Numbered from the stretch's first letter, positions 45,082 to 53,939 are shown. The stretch: DNA of 64,000 nt from Nonomuraea aurantiaca (GCF_020215705.1 NZ_JAIWNB010000038.1:19836-83835), one strand, 5' to 3'. The notes: a model not told the origin generated them from the letters alone. Program-made: numbers and translations.

Positions 45082-45263
45082 ACGCACAACTCCTTCATCT
45101 AGCGCACAAACCCGGACCTGCCCCGCCATCGGCGCTTTCATAGCCAGGTAGCGGCACGAAGACCCCGCGCCCGTTCGACCATCTCGCTACCTGCGCCGAC
45201 CCGGTCCGGCGCCGGGGCCAGCATGACGCCTCCATCCTTGCTGCCAGCCATACGGCCACCTCA

Positions 45264-45277
45264 GGGTCTTTAGTCCC
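45264..45277. promoter_or_regulatory. DevR-type box before narGHJI, GGGACTAAAGACCC on minus strand
   Basis: One base from the mycobacterial DosR consensus core GGGACTWWAGTCCC. It lies about 185 bases upstream of the narG start; the rest of the 45082-45572 gap holds no intact gene. Confidence 0.75.
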
Positions 45278-45479
45278 ACCTTCAGACCCCCAAAGGCCCG
45301 AAACCTGCGATAACGGGCCAGGGTGGCCGGTTCAGGTGGCGGGCAACGCGGTCGGCGGCAGCACGACGCCGACCGACCAACCAGCGACGTCACCGCCGTG
45401 GCCCGGGCCAAGGCGGCGCACCCGGCGCCGTGGACCACCTTGAGGTCTTCCGCGTCGCCCATCCGGCGTTCTACCCGTG

Positions 45480-45572
45480 TCCGCCGGTGGGGCTTTGGAT
45501 GTGTGCCAATCCGTGGCAGATCGCACCCGGTCGGCGCTCGCACCAGATCACCGGCCGCCGCGTCCATGCCTC
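45480..45572 (+). pseudogene. HTH-PPOX C-terminal remnant
   Basis: The plus strand ends SHQITGRRVHAS then a stop, matching the last residues of the HTH-PPOX proteins (HQITGRRIHHL at 59050). Only about 20 residues are convincing. Confidence 0.4.
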
Positions 45573-46367
45573 TTAGCGGAGGTCGGGCGCGGCGTCCGGC
45601 ACGAAGGTCTCCGGTCTGCGTGGCGGTCGCCGGTAGCCGGCGGCGGGAGGGCGGTGCGGGATCTTCAGCTTTGCCCGCCGTACCTCCTCGTAGGGGATCG
45701 TGGACAGCAGGTGGGCGATCATGTTGATCCTGGCCCGCCGCTTGTCCTCGCTCTCCACGTCGTACCACGGTGCCTCTGGGATGTCGGTGTGCACCAGCAT
45801 CTCGTCCTTGGCCCTGGAGTAGTCCTCCCAGCGGGTGATCGATTCCAGGTCCATCGGCGACAGCTTCCACTGCCGCATCGGATCCTCCAGCCGGGCGTGG
45901 AATCGCCGTTCCTGCTCCTCGTCACTCACCGAGAACCAGTACTTGCGCAGCAGGATCCCGTCCTCCACCAGCAACCGTTCAAAGATCGGACACTGGTGGA
46001 GGAATCGCGTGTACTCCTCCTGGGTGCAGAAACCCATCACCCGTTCGACACCCGCGCGGTTGTACCAGCTGCGGTCGAACAACACGATCTCCCCGGCAGC
46101 GGGCAAATGCTCGATGTAGCGCTGGAAGTACCACTGTGACCGCTCCCGCTCGGTCGGTGCCGGGAGCGCGGCGATACGCGCCACGCGCGGGTTGAGGTAC
46201 TCGGAGACCCGCTTGATCGTGCTCCCCTTGCCGGCCGCATCCCTCCCCTCGAAGATCACAACCACCCGCCGGCCTTCCGCGCGCACCCACCCTTGCAGCT
46301 TCACCAGCTCTCCCTGCAGGCGGAAAAGCTCCTTCTCGTACGCCTTGCGCGGCAATCTCTTCTCCAT
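45573..46367 (-). CDS. ppk2: Polyphosphate kinase 2
   Basis: The 264-residue PPK2 has Walker A (FEGRDAAGKGSTIKR, about 48), Walker B (VLFDRSWYNRAGVERVMGF, about 105) and the lid region. PPK2 enzymes make nucleoside triphosphate from polyphosphate, or the reverse. The start at 46367 follows GGAGGGAG. In a non-growing cell it would supply NTPs when respiration falls. No clear DevR-type box was found upstream. Confidence 0.92.
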   Translation of the reverse strand: MEKRLPRKAYEKELFRLQGELVKLQGWVRAEGRRVVVIFEGRDAAGKGSTIKRVSEYLNPRVARIAALPAPTERERSQWYFQRYIEHLPAAGEIVLFDRSWYNRAGVERVMGFCTQEEYTRFLHQCPIFERLLVEDGILLRKYWFSVSDEEQERRFHARLEDPMRQWKLSPMDLESITRWEDYSRAKDEMLVHTDIPEAPWYDVESEDKRRARINMIAHLLSTIPYEEVRRAKLKIPHRPPAAGYRRPPRRPETFVPDAAPDLR

Positions 46368-46466
46368 CGGGCTCCCTCCATGGCCATTGACACATCGCAG
46401 GCGGGCCGTGTCGACCATCTTGGCCAAGGTGAGCGCGCCGGACCGGATCACCTTCGCCGACATCAA

Positions 46467-46590
46467 TTATTCGCGCGCCAGGTTGACCAGCAGCATGGGC
46501 GAGTAGTGCTCCATCGCCCGGTCGATGAGGAACTGCTCGGGTTCCTTCATCGCCTCGCTGTCGGCGGGGCGCTGATACTGGTGGCCAGGC
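46467..46590 (-). pseudogene. Unidentified C-terminal gene fragment
   Basis: The minus strand reads EPEQFLIDRAMEHYSPMLLV followed by NLARE and a stop, clearly protein-like, with no start or upstream continuation. I do not recognise the family. The rest of 46368-46643 shows nothing. Confidence 0.3.
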
Positions 46591-46643
46591 GCGCGGCTAT
46601 GAGACCTTGCACCGCCTGTGAGCTCCTTGCGGGATCTGGACGA

Positions 46644-47054
46644 TCAGATGGGTTGCCGGATGCGTCGGCCGGTAGCCTCCACCGCAGTGATGACGATGAA
46701 ATGGTCGCGAGCGCGTGCCCACGACGTCAACGGCAGTCGTTCCAGCCGGGCGATCTGTGCGGGGTCGTCGGCGACACGGGCATACCCGACGACGGTGACC
46801 GACCAGCCGGTCCGCTCTCCTGAATCGAAGTCGTCGACCTCGAAAGCCACGACCGCATGGCGGGTGGCGGCGGCCAGCTTGGAACCGGCCGCCGTACGGA
46901 TGACGATGTCCTCCCCGTCCAGGCAGAAGTTGACCGGCTGCACGGCCGGCAGGGCGCGATCGGTGAAGACGATCCGCCCGATTGGGCGTGAGGGCAGCAG
47001 GCGCATGCACTCCTCGTGCGAGAGCACCTGCAGGCCGGCCGAGTCGAGTTTCAT
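46644..47054 (-). CDS. PPOX-family flavin-binding protein
   Basis: The 136-residue single split-barrel domain has GRIVFTDRALPAVQPVNF and VVAFEVDDFDSGERTGWSV, close to the proteins at 7114 and 59345. FMN or F420 binding is likely. The start at 47054 has no ribosome site, and a perfect DevR-type palindrome is 36 bases upstream, so the mRNA is probably leaderless or nearly so. It lies between ppk2 and narK. Confidence 0.86.
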   Translation of the reverse strand: MKLDSAGLQVLSHEECMRLLPSRPIGRIVFTDRALPAVQPVNFCLDGEDIVIRTAAGSKLAAATRHAVVAFEVDDFDSGERTGWSVTVVGYARVADDPAQIARLERLPLTSWARARDHFIVITAVEATGRRIRQPI

Positions 47055-47090
47055 ACCGCTAGCCTGCCAGCGCCCCTACCTGACTGGTCA

Positions 47091-47104
47091 GGGACGAAAG
47101 TCCC
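47091..47104. promoter_or_regulatory. DevR-type box, perfect palindrome GGGACGAAAGTCCC
   Basis: Full GGGAC-GAAA-GTCCC repeat just upstream of the PPOX gene at 47054. Confidence 0.82.
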
Positions 47105-47257
47105 GTGACGGCCGCCGATCGCCCTCAGTGGTGGTGACCGTAGACCGTCCAACATGCGACACTCGCCGACGACAAGCGGGGGTTCTCCTTCGTTGGCCGG
47201 CGCGACGCCTCATCTGCGGCACCCGTGTGGTTTCGCGACCCGGCCAGGCGGGATCCC

Positions 47258-48532
47258 TCAGCTGTCGCTGTCTCCCGCTGACGTCACCGTACCGGCCTGG
47301 ACGGCACCGGCGCGGCCGAGCGCCTGCCTGGCCGTGGCACGGACCGCGGTGAGGGTCAGCACCAGCGTCAGCACCGACACCCCGGCCAGCAGAGCCAGGC
47401 CCAGCCCGTAGGAGCCGAACAGGCCGTAGACGAACCCCATCACCAGCGGCGGCACGAACCCGCCCAGCCCTCCGGCAGCGCCGACCAGGCCCGTGACCGA
47501 GCCCACCTTGTCAGCCGGGGCCACCGCCGCCACCAGGGCGAAGGTGGCCCCGCTGCCGGCGCCGAGCGCCCCGGCCATGGTCAGGAACGCGACCGTGCCC
47601 AGCATCATCAGCGGTGGAGTGAACGCCTGCACCGCGGCGCAGAGCGCGACTACGGCGAACACGGCAACCAGAACAGGAATCGGCCCGATCCGGTCCGACA
47701 GCCAGCCGCCGATGGGACGCATCGCGACCGCCAAGATCACGAATCCGGCCATGCGGTTGGCCGCGTCGGCCTGCTCCAGGCCGTAGGCCGACTGCAGGTA
47801 GACGGGCAGGTACACGGAGAAGGCGACGTAGCCGCCGAACGCCACCGCATACAGCACGCATGCCTGCCAGGTGATCGGCAGGCGCACGGCCGCGGCCAGG
47901 CGCGCCACGCTCGACTGGGCCGGGACCGTACGGCCCGGCGCGTCCCGCAGCACGCACCAGGCCACGACGGCGTAGAGAGCGAGTATGGCCGCGGTGAGCA
48001 GGAACGGGGTGGCCGAGCCGCCGGTCCTGACGAGCCTGACGGTGGTCAGCGCGCTGATCGCGGTGCCGCCCATCCCCATGCCGAAGACACCGACGGCCAG
48101 ACCGCGGCGCTCGGGCGGGAACCAGGCGCTGACGAAGGGCACACCCACGGCGAACACCGTCCCCCCGATGCCCAGGAAGAACCCGCCCACCAGCAGCGCC
48201 GCCAGCGAGCTCTGCCCCGCCACGCCGATGAACAGCACCGGGACGATGGCAGCCGCCGAGATCAGCGGGAACATCACCCGGCCGCCGAAGCGGTCGGTGA
48301 GCGCCCCGACGGGGATGCGGCCCAACGAGCCGACGATCACCGGCACGGCGACCAGCAGCGCCTGCTGGGCAGCCGACAGGTTCAGCAGTTCCTTGAACCG
48401 CGGGCCCAGCGGGCTGAGCAGCGCCCACGCCCAGAAATTCACCGCGAATCCCGCGGTCGCCAACGCCAGCATCAGCGCCGGCCGGCGGGTGGAACCGCGT
48501 GGGACTGCTCGGTTGCTCCTATCGGTGCTCAT
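47258..48532 (-). CDS. narK: Nitrate/nitrite transporter (MFS, NarK family)
   Basis: The 424-residue protein has 12 membrane segments and a nitrate-signature-type Gly-rich helix (GLVGAAGGLGGFVPPLVMG, about 330-350). NarK proteins import nitrate or exchange it for nitrite, here serving narGHJI. In M. tuberculosis NarK2 is in the DosR regulon. The start at 48532 is set by GGACGG just before it; the longer frame is without similarity. Two DevR-type boxes lie upstream. Confidence 0.9.
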   Translation of the reverse strand: MSTDRSNRAVPRGSTRRPALMLALATAGFAVNFWAWALLSPLGPRFKELLNLSAAQQALLVAVPVIVGSLGRIPVGALTDRFGGRVMFPLISAAAIVPVLFIGVAGQSSLAALLVGGFFLGIGGTVFAVGVPFVSAWFPPERRGLAVGVFGMGMGGTAISALTTVRLVRTGGSATPFLLTAAILALYAVVAWCVLRDAPGRTVPAQSSVARLAAAVRLPITWQACVLYAVAFGGYVAFSVYLPVYLQSAYGLEQADAANRMAGFVILAVAMRPIGGWLSDRIGPIPVLVAVFAVVALCAAVQAFTPPLMMLGTVAFLTMAGALGAGSGATFALVAAVAPADKVGSVTGLVGAAGGLGGFVPPLVMGFVYGLFGSYGLGLALLAGVSVLTLVLTLTAVRATARQALGRAGAVQAGTVTSAGDSDS

Positions 48533-48623
48533 CTCATCCGTCCTTGTGCGCCCATTCATGCCCAAAGTAGGTGCCGTGGTGCATCCCGCCGTTTCCAGCA
48601 GGTGAGCACCTCTGCGAGGAGGC

Positions 48624-48637
48624 GGACCGTCCGGCCC
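48624..48637. promoter_or_regulatory. DevR-type box, GGGCCGGACGGTCC on minus strand
   Basis: About 92 bases upstream of the narK start. Confidence 0.5.
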
Positions 48638-48823
48638 AATCGAGAAGACCAAAGGTGCGCCGGGTGGCCAGGCGGAGCGGTTCTGCCGGCCGCGAACCGC
48701 CCACAAGATCGGCCCCAGGGCGATCGGCCCCCTCCGGCATTCGCCGACCACCACCTGGTTGTCGCGATGTTCTTGCCCCGCCCTCTCCCATCGCATCTCA
48801 CCGCAACAGCTCCATGCCCCCTA

Positions 48824-48837
48824 GGGGCGAAAGTCCT
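48824..48837. promoter_or_regulatory. DevR-type box, GGGGCGAAAGTCCT
   Basis: Good half-sites, between narK and a truncated Usp gene. It is 290 bases from the narK start, so it may belong to a lost gene. The bases 48533-48900 otherwise hold no gene. Confidence 0.58.
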
Positions 48838-48901
48838 GCCTGTTGAGTGCTTTCTTCCCCTGATCCTCCGCTGCCTGACGATGGAAGCGTTCAGCCGGTA
48901 G

Positions 48902-49060
48902 CTATTGCAGCGACCGGACGCCCCGCATTCTGTCTCGCACACCCACCTCGACAGCACGTGTGCCACGGTCAGCGGCGACCCGCGCAATGCCGCCTCCCCC
49001 AGCTGCCCACCTGACGGCATCAAACCCGGCACGCGAGCCGTCGACTCCGACCGCGATCAT
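48902..49060 (-). pseudogene. Universal stress protein N-terminal fragment
   Basis: A 52-residue frame starts MIAVGVDGSRAGFDAVRWAA after a good GGAGGGAG ribosome site, then loses all Usp similarity and stops. A DevR-type half-box is about 50 bases upstream. In M. tuberculosis a Usp gene (Rv3134c) heads the devRS operon; here a dead one lies next to devR, divergently. Confidence 0.65.
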
Positions 49061-49106
49061 GGCTGCTCCCTCCTTCCAGGACACCACCGACTGTCGCGGC
49101 GGCCTG

Positions 49107-49120
49107 GCGCCGAAGGTCCC
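49107..49120. promoter_or_regulatory. DevR-type box (degenerate), GCGCCGAAGGTCCC
   Basis: One strong half-site upstream of the Usp fragment. Confidence 0.4.
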
Positions 49121-49199
49121 TCAGACGAAGGACGTGCAGCCCTGAAGGCCCCGGAGGAAACGAACTCGCCACCCCGGGAAACCGCGGTGCCGCTGATTA

Positions 49200-49213
49200 G
49201 GGACTTTGGCCCC
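49200..49213. promoter_or_regulatory. DevR-type box before devR, GGGACTTTGGCCCC
   Basis: Lies 24 bases before TAGCGT (49238-49243), a probable -10, which is 7 bases before the devR ATG. Suggests positive autoregulation and a leaderless mRNA. Confidence 0.78.
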
Positions 49214-49249
49214 TTTCTTGTGGCGGGCCGAGCCGGTTAGCGTCGGAGC

Positions 49250-49891
49250 ATGATTCGGGTGTTCCTCGTCGATGACCATGAGGTGGTGCGGCGGGGCGTG
49301 GCTGCCCTGTTGGACTCCGAGGACGACATCGAGGTGATCGGCGAGGCCGGGACCGCGGAGTCGGCGATCGCCCGCATCGCGGCGCTCAAGCCGGACGTGG
49401 CGGTGCTGGACGTCCGGCTGCCCGACGGCAATGGGGTGGACGTGTGCCGCGAGGCCCGCTCCAGGTTGCCGGAGCTGGCGTGCCTGATGCTGACCTCCTA
49501 CACCGACGACGACGCGCTGTTCGAGGCGGTGATGGCGGGCGCCGCCGGTTACGTGCTCAAGCAGATCCATGGCTCCGACCTGGTGGGCGCCGTACGTACG
49601 GTCGCCTCGGGGCGGTCGCTGCTCGATCCGCAGACCACTGCGGCGATGCTCCAGCGGCTGCGGGAGCACGCTGCCCGGAAAGATCCGCTGGCGGCGCTGT
49701 CGGAGCAGGAGCGCAACATCCTGGACCTGATCGGCGAGGGGCTGACGAACCGGCAGATCGGTGAGCGGATGTTCCTGGCCGAGAAGACGGTCAAGAACTA
49801 CGTGTCCAACCTGCTGTCCAAACTCGACATGCAGCGCCGTACCCAGGCGGCGGCGCTGTCCGCCAGATTGCGGGCAGATCGGCGAGAATGA
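49250..49891 (+). CDS. devR: Hypoxia response regulator DevR/DosR
   Basis: The 213-residue NarL/FixJ-type regulator has a receiver with the DD pair (FLVDDHEVVRRG), phospho-acceptor Asp54 (AVLDVRLPDGNG) and a LuxR-type HTH. The recognition helix LAEKTVKNYVS is the same as that in M. tuberculosis DevR as I recall it, including the DNA-contacting Lys and Asn residues. This predicts recognition of GGGAC half-sites, which fill the window. It probably activates its own promoter. The kinase gene is convergent, not downstream, unlike in mycobacteria. Confidence 0.93.
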   Translation: MIRVFLVDDHEVVRRGVAALLDSEDDIEVIGEAGTAESAIARIAALKPDVAVLDVRLPDGNGVDVCREARSRLPELACLMLTSYTDDDALFEAVMAGAAGYVLKQIHGSDLVGAVRTVASGRSLLDPQTTAAMLQRLREHAARKDPLAALSEQERNILDLIGEGLTNRQIGERMFLAEKTVKNYVSNLLSKLDMQRRTQAAALSARLRADRRE

Positions 49892-49930
49892 CGGGCCTTC
49901 GTCCTCAGTGCGACGGCGAATCTGAGCGCA

Positions 49931-51619
49931 TCAGAGCGGGACGCTCCAGCGAAGAGCTGTCCCCCCGGCTTCCCGAGAGGTGACCTCGAAGGAGCCGCCG
50001 AGCGTGGTGGCACGCTCTTGCAGGTTACGCAGGCCGCTACGCCTGCCGTCGGCGGGCAGCCCGACGCCGTTGTCCTGAACGGCCAGCGTGAGCGTGTCAT
50101 CCGCCACTTCAACGGAAACGTCCGCTTTGGAGGCCTTGGCGTGGCGGACCACGTTGGACAGCGCTTCGCGCAGGACGGCGAGCAGGTTCTCGGCGATGGG
50201 TTCGGGGACGCGGTTGTCGAGCTGGCCCTCCATCAGCAGGCCTGGCATGAAGCCGAGATGGCCACGGGAGGTTTCCACCAACTCCACGATCTGGGCGCGC
50301 AGGCTGGGGCCGAGGGCCTCGCGCGACCCCTGCAGGGCGAAGATGGTCGAGCGGATCTGCCGGATGGTCTCGTCCAACTCGTCGATCGTGTGCCGTATCC
50401 GGTTCGCCGCCTCAGGCTTGTCCACCAGCCGGACCGTGCTCATCAGTGTCATCGCGATCGCGAACAGCCGCTGGATGACCACGTCGTGCAGATCCTTGGC
50501 GATGCGGTCGCGATCTTCGAGCAGGCTGAGGCGTTCGGCGTCCTTGCGGGCCTCGGCCAGCTCCAGCGCGATGGCGGCCTGCCCGGCGAACGCCTCCAGC
50601 ATCCGCAGGTCCGCGGCGCTGAACGGCAGTCGGCCCGACCGTTTCGCCACCGCCACCACGCCGCGCACCTTCTCCCCCACGCCCAGGGGCATCAGCAGCT
50701 CGGGGCCGAAGCCGAGGTGACGCAACGGTGAGTTCGTCTCGTGCAGCTCCTGCGCCGAAACCGCCTCGCCGCGGGTGTAAACCTGGCCGGCCGCGGTGGA
50801 CGCCAGGTCGAAGGTCAGGCCCGCCACCTGCTCGGCGTGCTCGCCATCGACGTACTCCACCACCAGGGATCGGCCGCCTGCCTCCGGTATAAGGATCTTC
50901 ACGAGGTCGGCGTCGCTCATCTGACGGGCGCGGGCCGCCAGCAGGGTGAGCGCCTCGCGCGGGTCGGCCCCGGACAGCAGGCTGGTGGTGATCTCGGAGG
51001 AGGCCTGCAGCCAGGTCTCGCGCCGCCGCGTCTTCTCATACAGACGGGCGTTCTCCACGGCGACGCCGGCGGCGGCGGCCAGTGCGATGACGATCGCCTC
51101 GTCCTCCTCGTCGAACTCCGCCCCGCCCCGCTTCTCGGTCAGATACAGGTTGCCGAACACCTCATCGCGTACCCGTACCGGCACACCGAGAAAAGTGCCC
51201 ATCGGAGGATGCCCGGAAGGGAACCCATAGGATTCCGGGTGGTCGGAGATGCGGCTGAGCCGCAGCGGGCGGGCGTCCTTGATCAGCAGGCCGAGCAGGC
51301 CGAGTCCGTGCGGCCAGTGCTCGATGCGGGCGATCTCCTCCTCGGTCAAGCCGACCGGGATGAACTGCAGGAGCGTGCTCTGCTCCCCGACCACGCCCAG
51401 CGCGCCATAGGTGGCGTCCACCAGCCTGGTCGCGGTCTCCACGATCCGGCGCAGCACCGTCTCCAGATCCAGATCGCTGCCCACCGACACGACGGCTTCC
51501 AGCAGAGCGTGCACCCGGTCGCGGGTGGACAGTACGGCATCGAGCCTGACCTGCAGCTCGGCCAGCAACTCATCCAGCCGCATGTTCGGCATCAAGGGGC
51601 GGTGCTCGCCTTCCGTCAT
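49931..51619 (-). CDS. devS: Heme-type redox sensor histidine kinase DevS/DosT
   Basis: The 562-residue kinase has GAF-A (about 50-195), GAF-B (about 215-365), a HisKA_3 dimer domain (DLHDVVIQRLFAIAM) and an HATPase domain (DNGVGLP). GAF-A contains GHPPMGTFLGVPVRVRDEVF with His137, which aligns with the heme-ligand His of DosS/DosT. Oxygen, NO or CO sensing is therefore likely. The start at 51619 is the ATG before TEGEHRPLMPNMRLDELL. It lies 47 bases after the acg stop, so acg and devS form one operon, giving DevR-controlled kinase synthesis. Confidence 0.92.
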   Translation of the reverse strand: MTEGEHRPLMPNMRLDELLAELQVRLDAVLSTRDRVHALLEAVVSVGSDLDLETVLRRIVETATRLVDATYGALGVVGEQSTLLQFIPVGLTEEEIARIEHWPHGLGLLGLLIKDARPLRLSRISDHPESYGFPSGHPPMGTFLGVPVRVRDEVFGNLYLTEKRGGAEFDEEDEAIVIALAAAAGVAVENARLYEKTRRRETWLQASSEITTSLLSGADPREALTLLAARARQMSDADLVKILIPEAGGRSLVVEYVDGEHAEQVAGLTFDLASTAAGQVYTRGEAVSAQELHETNSPLRHLGFGPELLMPLGVGEKVRGVVAVAKRSGRLPFSAADLRMLEAFAGQAAIALELAEARKDAERLSLLEDRDRIAKDLHDVVIQRLFAIAMTLMSTVRLVDKPEAANRIRHTIDELDETIRQIRSTIFALQGSREALGPSLRAQIVELVETSRGHLGFMPGLLMEGQLDNRVPEPIAENLLAVLREALSNVVRHAKASKADVSVEVADDTLTLAVQDNGVGLPADGRRSGLRNLQERATTLGGSFEVTSREAGGTALRWSVPL

Positions 51620-51666
51620 AAGGATCAGTGTTCCACCTGGACGGCGCCACGCCCATCCCCAGATCA

Positions 51667-52650
51667 CTACAGCATGTCGGACAGCGGGCGGCGGACCGAT
51701 TCCTTGTCGTCGAAGGTGATCCCCAGCCGCATGATCATCTGCGGGTACTCCTGCGAGCACAGCTCCTGCCTGAGGAACTCACGCAGGTGGTACATCTCCA
51801 GCGCCTGGGTGTGGAAGGCGGCGCTGACCCCATACGCGGAGGCGTGCAGCAGAACGCTTTGCAGCGCCTGCCCCGTCGCGGTCCATTCCTCCCGCGTGTC
51901 GCCCGGGGTGGTGAGCAGGGCCACGACTCCGGTCGCCGTGGAGCCACTCTGGTCGGCTTGGCTCCCCCAATCGTGGCGCCAGGCGTAGTCGCGCTGGGGG
52001 AAGTACGGGTCGGTCCGGGCGGCCTGGCGCGGGTAGCCCTCGGCCGGCACGCCGTCCTTGCGGGCGCTGCCCGGCGGCCGGACCCAGCGGATCAGCTCCA
52101 GGCTGAGCGCCCTGTCCTGGGACTGCGCCGCCTGCGCGGCCTGGGTGAGCGCCGCGATCATACTCACCGCGACGGGCGAGCCGACCGGCGTCAGCCTGGC
52201 CCCCTCACTCCTGGCGTCCTTGACCAGCCCTTCGAGCAGCCGCTCAGGCACAGGCAGGTCGGTGAACCCCGCCCGGTGGGTACGGCGCCGCTCGATCTCC
52301 ACGCCGAGCGCCCGCGTGTCCTCGTCGGCCTCCACCTCCGTACCCAGCCTGATCGTGGCCAGCAGCGAGGGACGGTCCGGATCCGGCAGCACACGGACGG
52401 ACGGCTCATAACCCTCACATCGCAGCGCTGTACGGATGGTGAAGAGAGCGGCCCCGCAGCTGATCAGCAACTCCCTACCGGCGTTGTCACCGATGAGCAG
52501 CTTCCTGCCGGTGTCGGCTCGCAAACTGATCTCCTCACCGGACACGCCGAAGGACCAGGGCTGCGTGTTGTGCACGGAAGGGGCCCAGCGAGCGGCCTCC
52601 AACGCCGCCTGAATGGCGTGCTCTCGATGCTGTGCCGTGCCAGCGGCCAT
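51667..52650 (-). CDS. acg: Acg-family FMN-binding oxidoreductase (copy 1)
   Basis: The 327-residue member of the Acg nitroreductase-like family has the N-terminal RWAPSVHNTQPWSF motif and the C-terminal PQMIMRLG. M. tuberculosis Acg (Rv2032) and its paralogues are DosR-induced and bind or sequester FMN; substrate unknown. The start at 52650 follows GGGAGG. It is divergent from the second acg, with DevR-type boxes between, and is followed by devS. Confidence 0.89.
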   Translation of the reverse strand: MAAGTAQHREHAIQAALEAARWAPSVHNTQPWSFGVSGEEISLRADTGRKLLIGDNAGRELLISCGAALFTIRTALRCEGYEPSVRVLPDPDRPSLLATIRLGTEVEADEDTRALGVEIERRRTHRAGFTDLPVPERLLEGLVKDARSEGARLTPVGSPVAVSMIAALTQAAQAAQSQDRALSLELIRWVRPPGSARKDGVPAEGYPRQAARTDPYFPQRDYAWRHDWGSQADQSGSTATGVVALLTTPGDTREEWTATGQALQSVLLHASAYGVSAAFHTQALEMYHLREFLRQELCSQEYPQMIMRLGITFDDKESVRRPLSDML

Positions 52651-52708
52651 GACAGCACCTCCCATCGGTGATGACCCCAGCCCATCACGCTGGAACGGCA
52701 TCCAGGCA

Positions 52709-52722
52709 GGGTCGAAGGTCCC
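52709..52722. promoter_or_regulatory. DevR-type box, GGGTCGAAGGTCCC
   Basis: Between the divergent acg genes, closer to copy 1; probably drives acg-devS. Confidence 0.7.
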
Positions 52723-52776
52723 ACCCCGTTAGAGGCATCGGCCCTCCTCGAACACTCGCCACGAACCCGACGGCCC

Positions 52777-52790
52777 GGGACCTTCGGCAC
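52777..52790. promoter_or_regulatory. DevR-type box, GGGACCTTCGGCAC
   Basis: Between the divergent acg genes, 71 bases upstream of copy 2. Confidence 0.68.
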
Positions 52791-52861
52791 CAAGGCCGGG
52801 GCCGTACGGCACTGCCGAGGGCCGTGGCACCTGCGACAGCGTGGGTGGCGGGAGGTGCGTC

Positions 52862-53818
52862 ATGTCCCCATCACTCGCCACCATGTTCGGCGTCAGGCGG
52901 CTGCTCGTCGCGGCCGGTCAGGCGCCTTCCGTGCACAACACCCAGCCATGGCGCTTCGCCGTGTCCGGCGAGGAGATCAGTTTGCGGGCCGATCCCGACC
53001 GGCGACTGCGGGTGAGCGACCCGCGAGGGCGGTCCCAGCATGTGAGCTGCGGCGCGGCCCTGTTCAACCTGCGCCTGGCGGTGCGGGTGACCGGGCGGCG
53101 TCCGCTGGTCTGGCTGCTGCCGAACCCCGATGAGGAGCCCCGCCTGCTGGCGGCCGTGCGCATGGCCGACGCCGCGCCCGCCTCCGGCGAGCAGCGCGAG
53201 CTGTACGACCTGATTCCGGTACGTCGCACCAGCCGGGAACCGTTCTTCGAGCGGCAGGTGCCGCTGCCGGTACTGGCCGAGCTGCGCATCGCCGCCTCTC
53301 GCGAGGGCGCGCACCTGCTGCTCCTCGACCCGCGCTGCGCCGGGGAGACACTCGACTATGCCGCCATGGCCGAGGACGAGTTGGCCCGAGACCACGACTA
53401 CCAGGCGGAGCTGGCCGCGTGGACGATGTCCGGCGCCCGTTTCGACGGCGTCCCGAGTTACGTGCATGGGCCGCGGCCGGTCAAGGAGCCCGGGCGTACT
53501 CGCGATTTCGGGCGGCGGGCTGGTCAGGCTCGCTTCGAGGAGCACCCGCTACTGGCGGTGCTGACCACGCCGGGCGATCGGCCGCTCGACTGGCTGCTAG
53601 CCGGACAGGCGCTACAACGCGTGCTGCTGGTGGCCACCGCGCAGGGGCTGTCGGCGTCGTTCCTCAACCAGCCGCTGGACCTGCGGGACATGCGCCGCCG
53701 CAGGGATCCGCACCACCGGCGCGGCCACCCTCAGATGATCATCCGGCTCGGTTACGGCCCCTACGTGGCCCGCCCCCCGCGCCGCCCGGCCGGCGAACTG
53801 GAGACCAGCCATGTCTGA
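52862..53818 (+). CDS. Acg-family FMN-binding oxidoreductase (copy 2)
   Basis: The 318-residue paralogue of the protein at 51667 has VAAGQAPSVHNTQPWRF near the start, VRRTSREPF in the middle and HPQMIIRLGYG at the end. It probably binds FMN. The start at 52862 follows GGGAGG. Its stop lies inside the next short frame. Confidence 0.88.
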   Translation: MSPSLATMFGVRRLLVAAGQAPSVHNTQPWRFAVSGEEISLRADPDRRLRVSDPRGRSQHVSCGAALFNLRLAVRVTGRRPLVWLLPNPDEEPRLLAAVRMADAAPASGEQRELYDLIPVRRTSREPFFERQVPLPVLAELRIAASREGAHLLLLDPRCAGETLDYAAMAEDELARDHDYQAELAAWTMSGARFDGVPSYVHGPRPVKEPGRTRDFGRRAGQARFEEHPLLAVLTTPGDRPLDWLLAGQALQRVLLVATAQGLSASFLNQPLDLRDMRRRRDPHHRRGHPQMIIRLGYGPYVARPPRRPAGELETSHV

Positions 53819-53921
53819 AAGCTACGACGTACTGCTGCGTGACGGCGGCATAGCCCGAGTTCGTCCGTTGAGCCCCACCGACCGCCACGCGCTGCACGAA
53901 CTGGTGCGCCATCTGCGTTGA
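53811..53921 (+). pseudogene. GNAT/acetyl-CoA-synthetase-like protein, N-terminal fragment
   Basis: A 36-residue frame starts MSESYDVLLRDGGIARVRPL, the typical opening of a GNAT domain as found in protein acetyltransferases fused to ligase domains, and then stops. It overlaps the end of acg copy 2. In mycobacteria a cAMP- or CoA-regulated acetyltransferase is this kind of protein; here only the first piece survives. Confidence 0.45.
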
Positions 53922-53939
53922 CCAACGACCACCGTCGTT

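Noticed and set aside
49893..49905. GGGCCTTCGTCCT between devR and devS ends as another DevR box
   Set aside because: It lies at the 3' ends of two convergent genes with no start codon nearby; probably chance or part of the terminator region.
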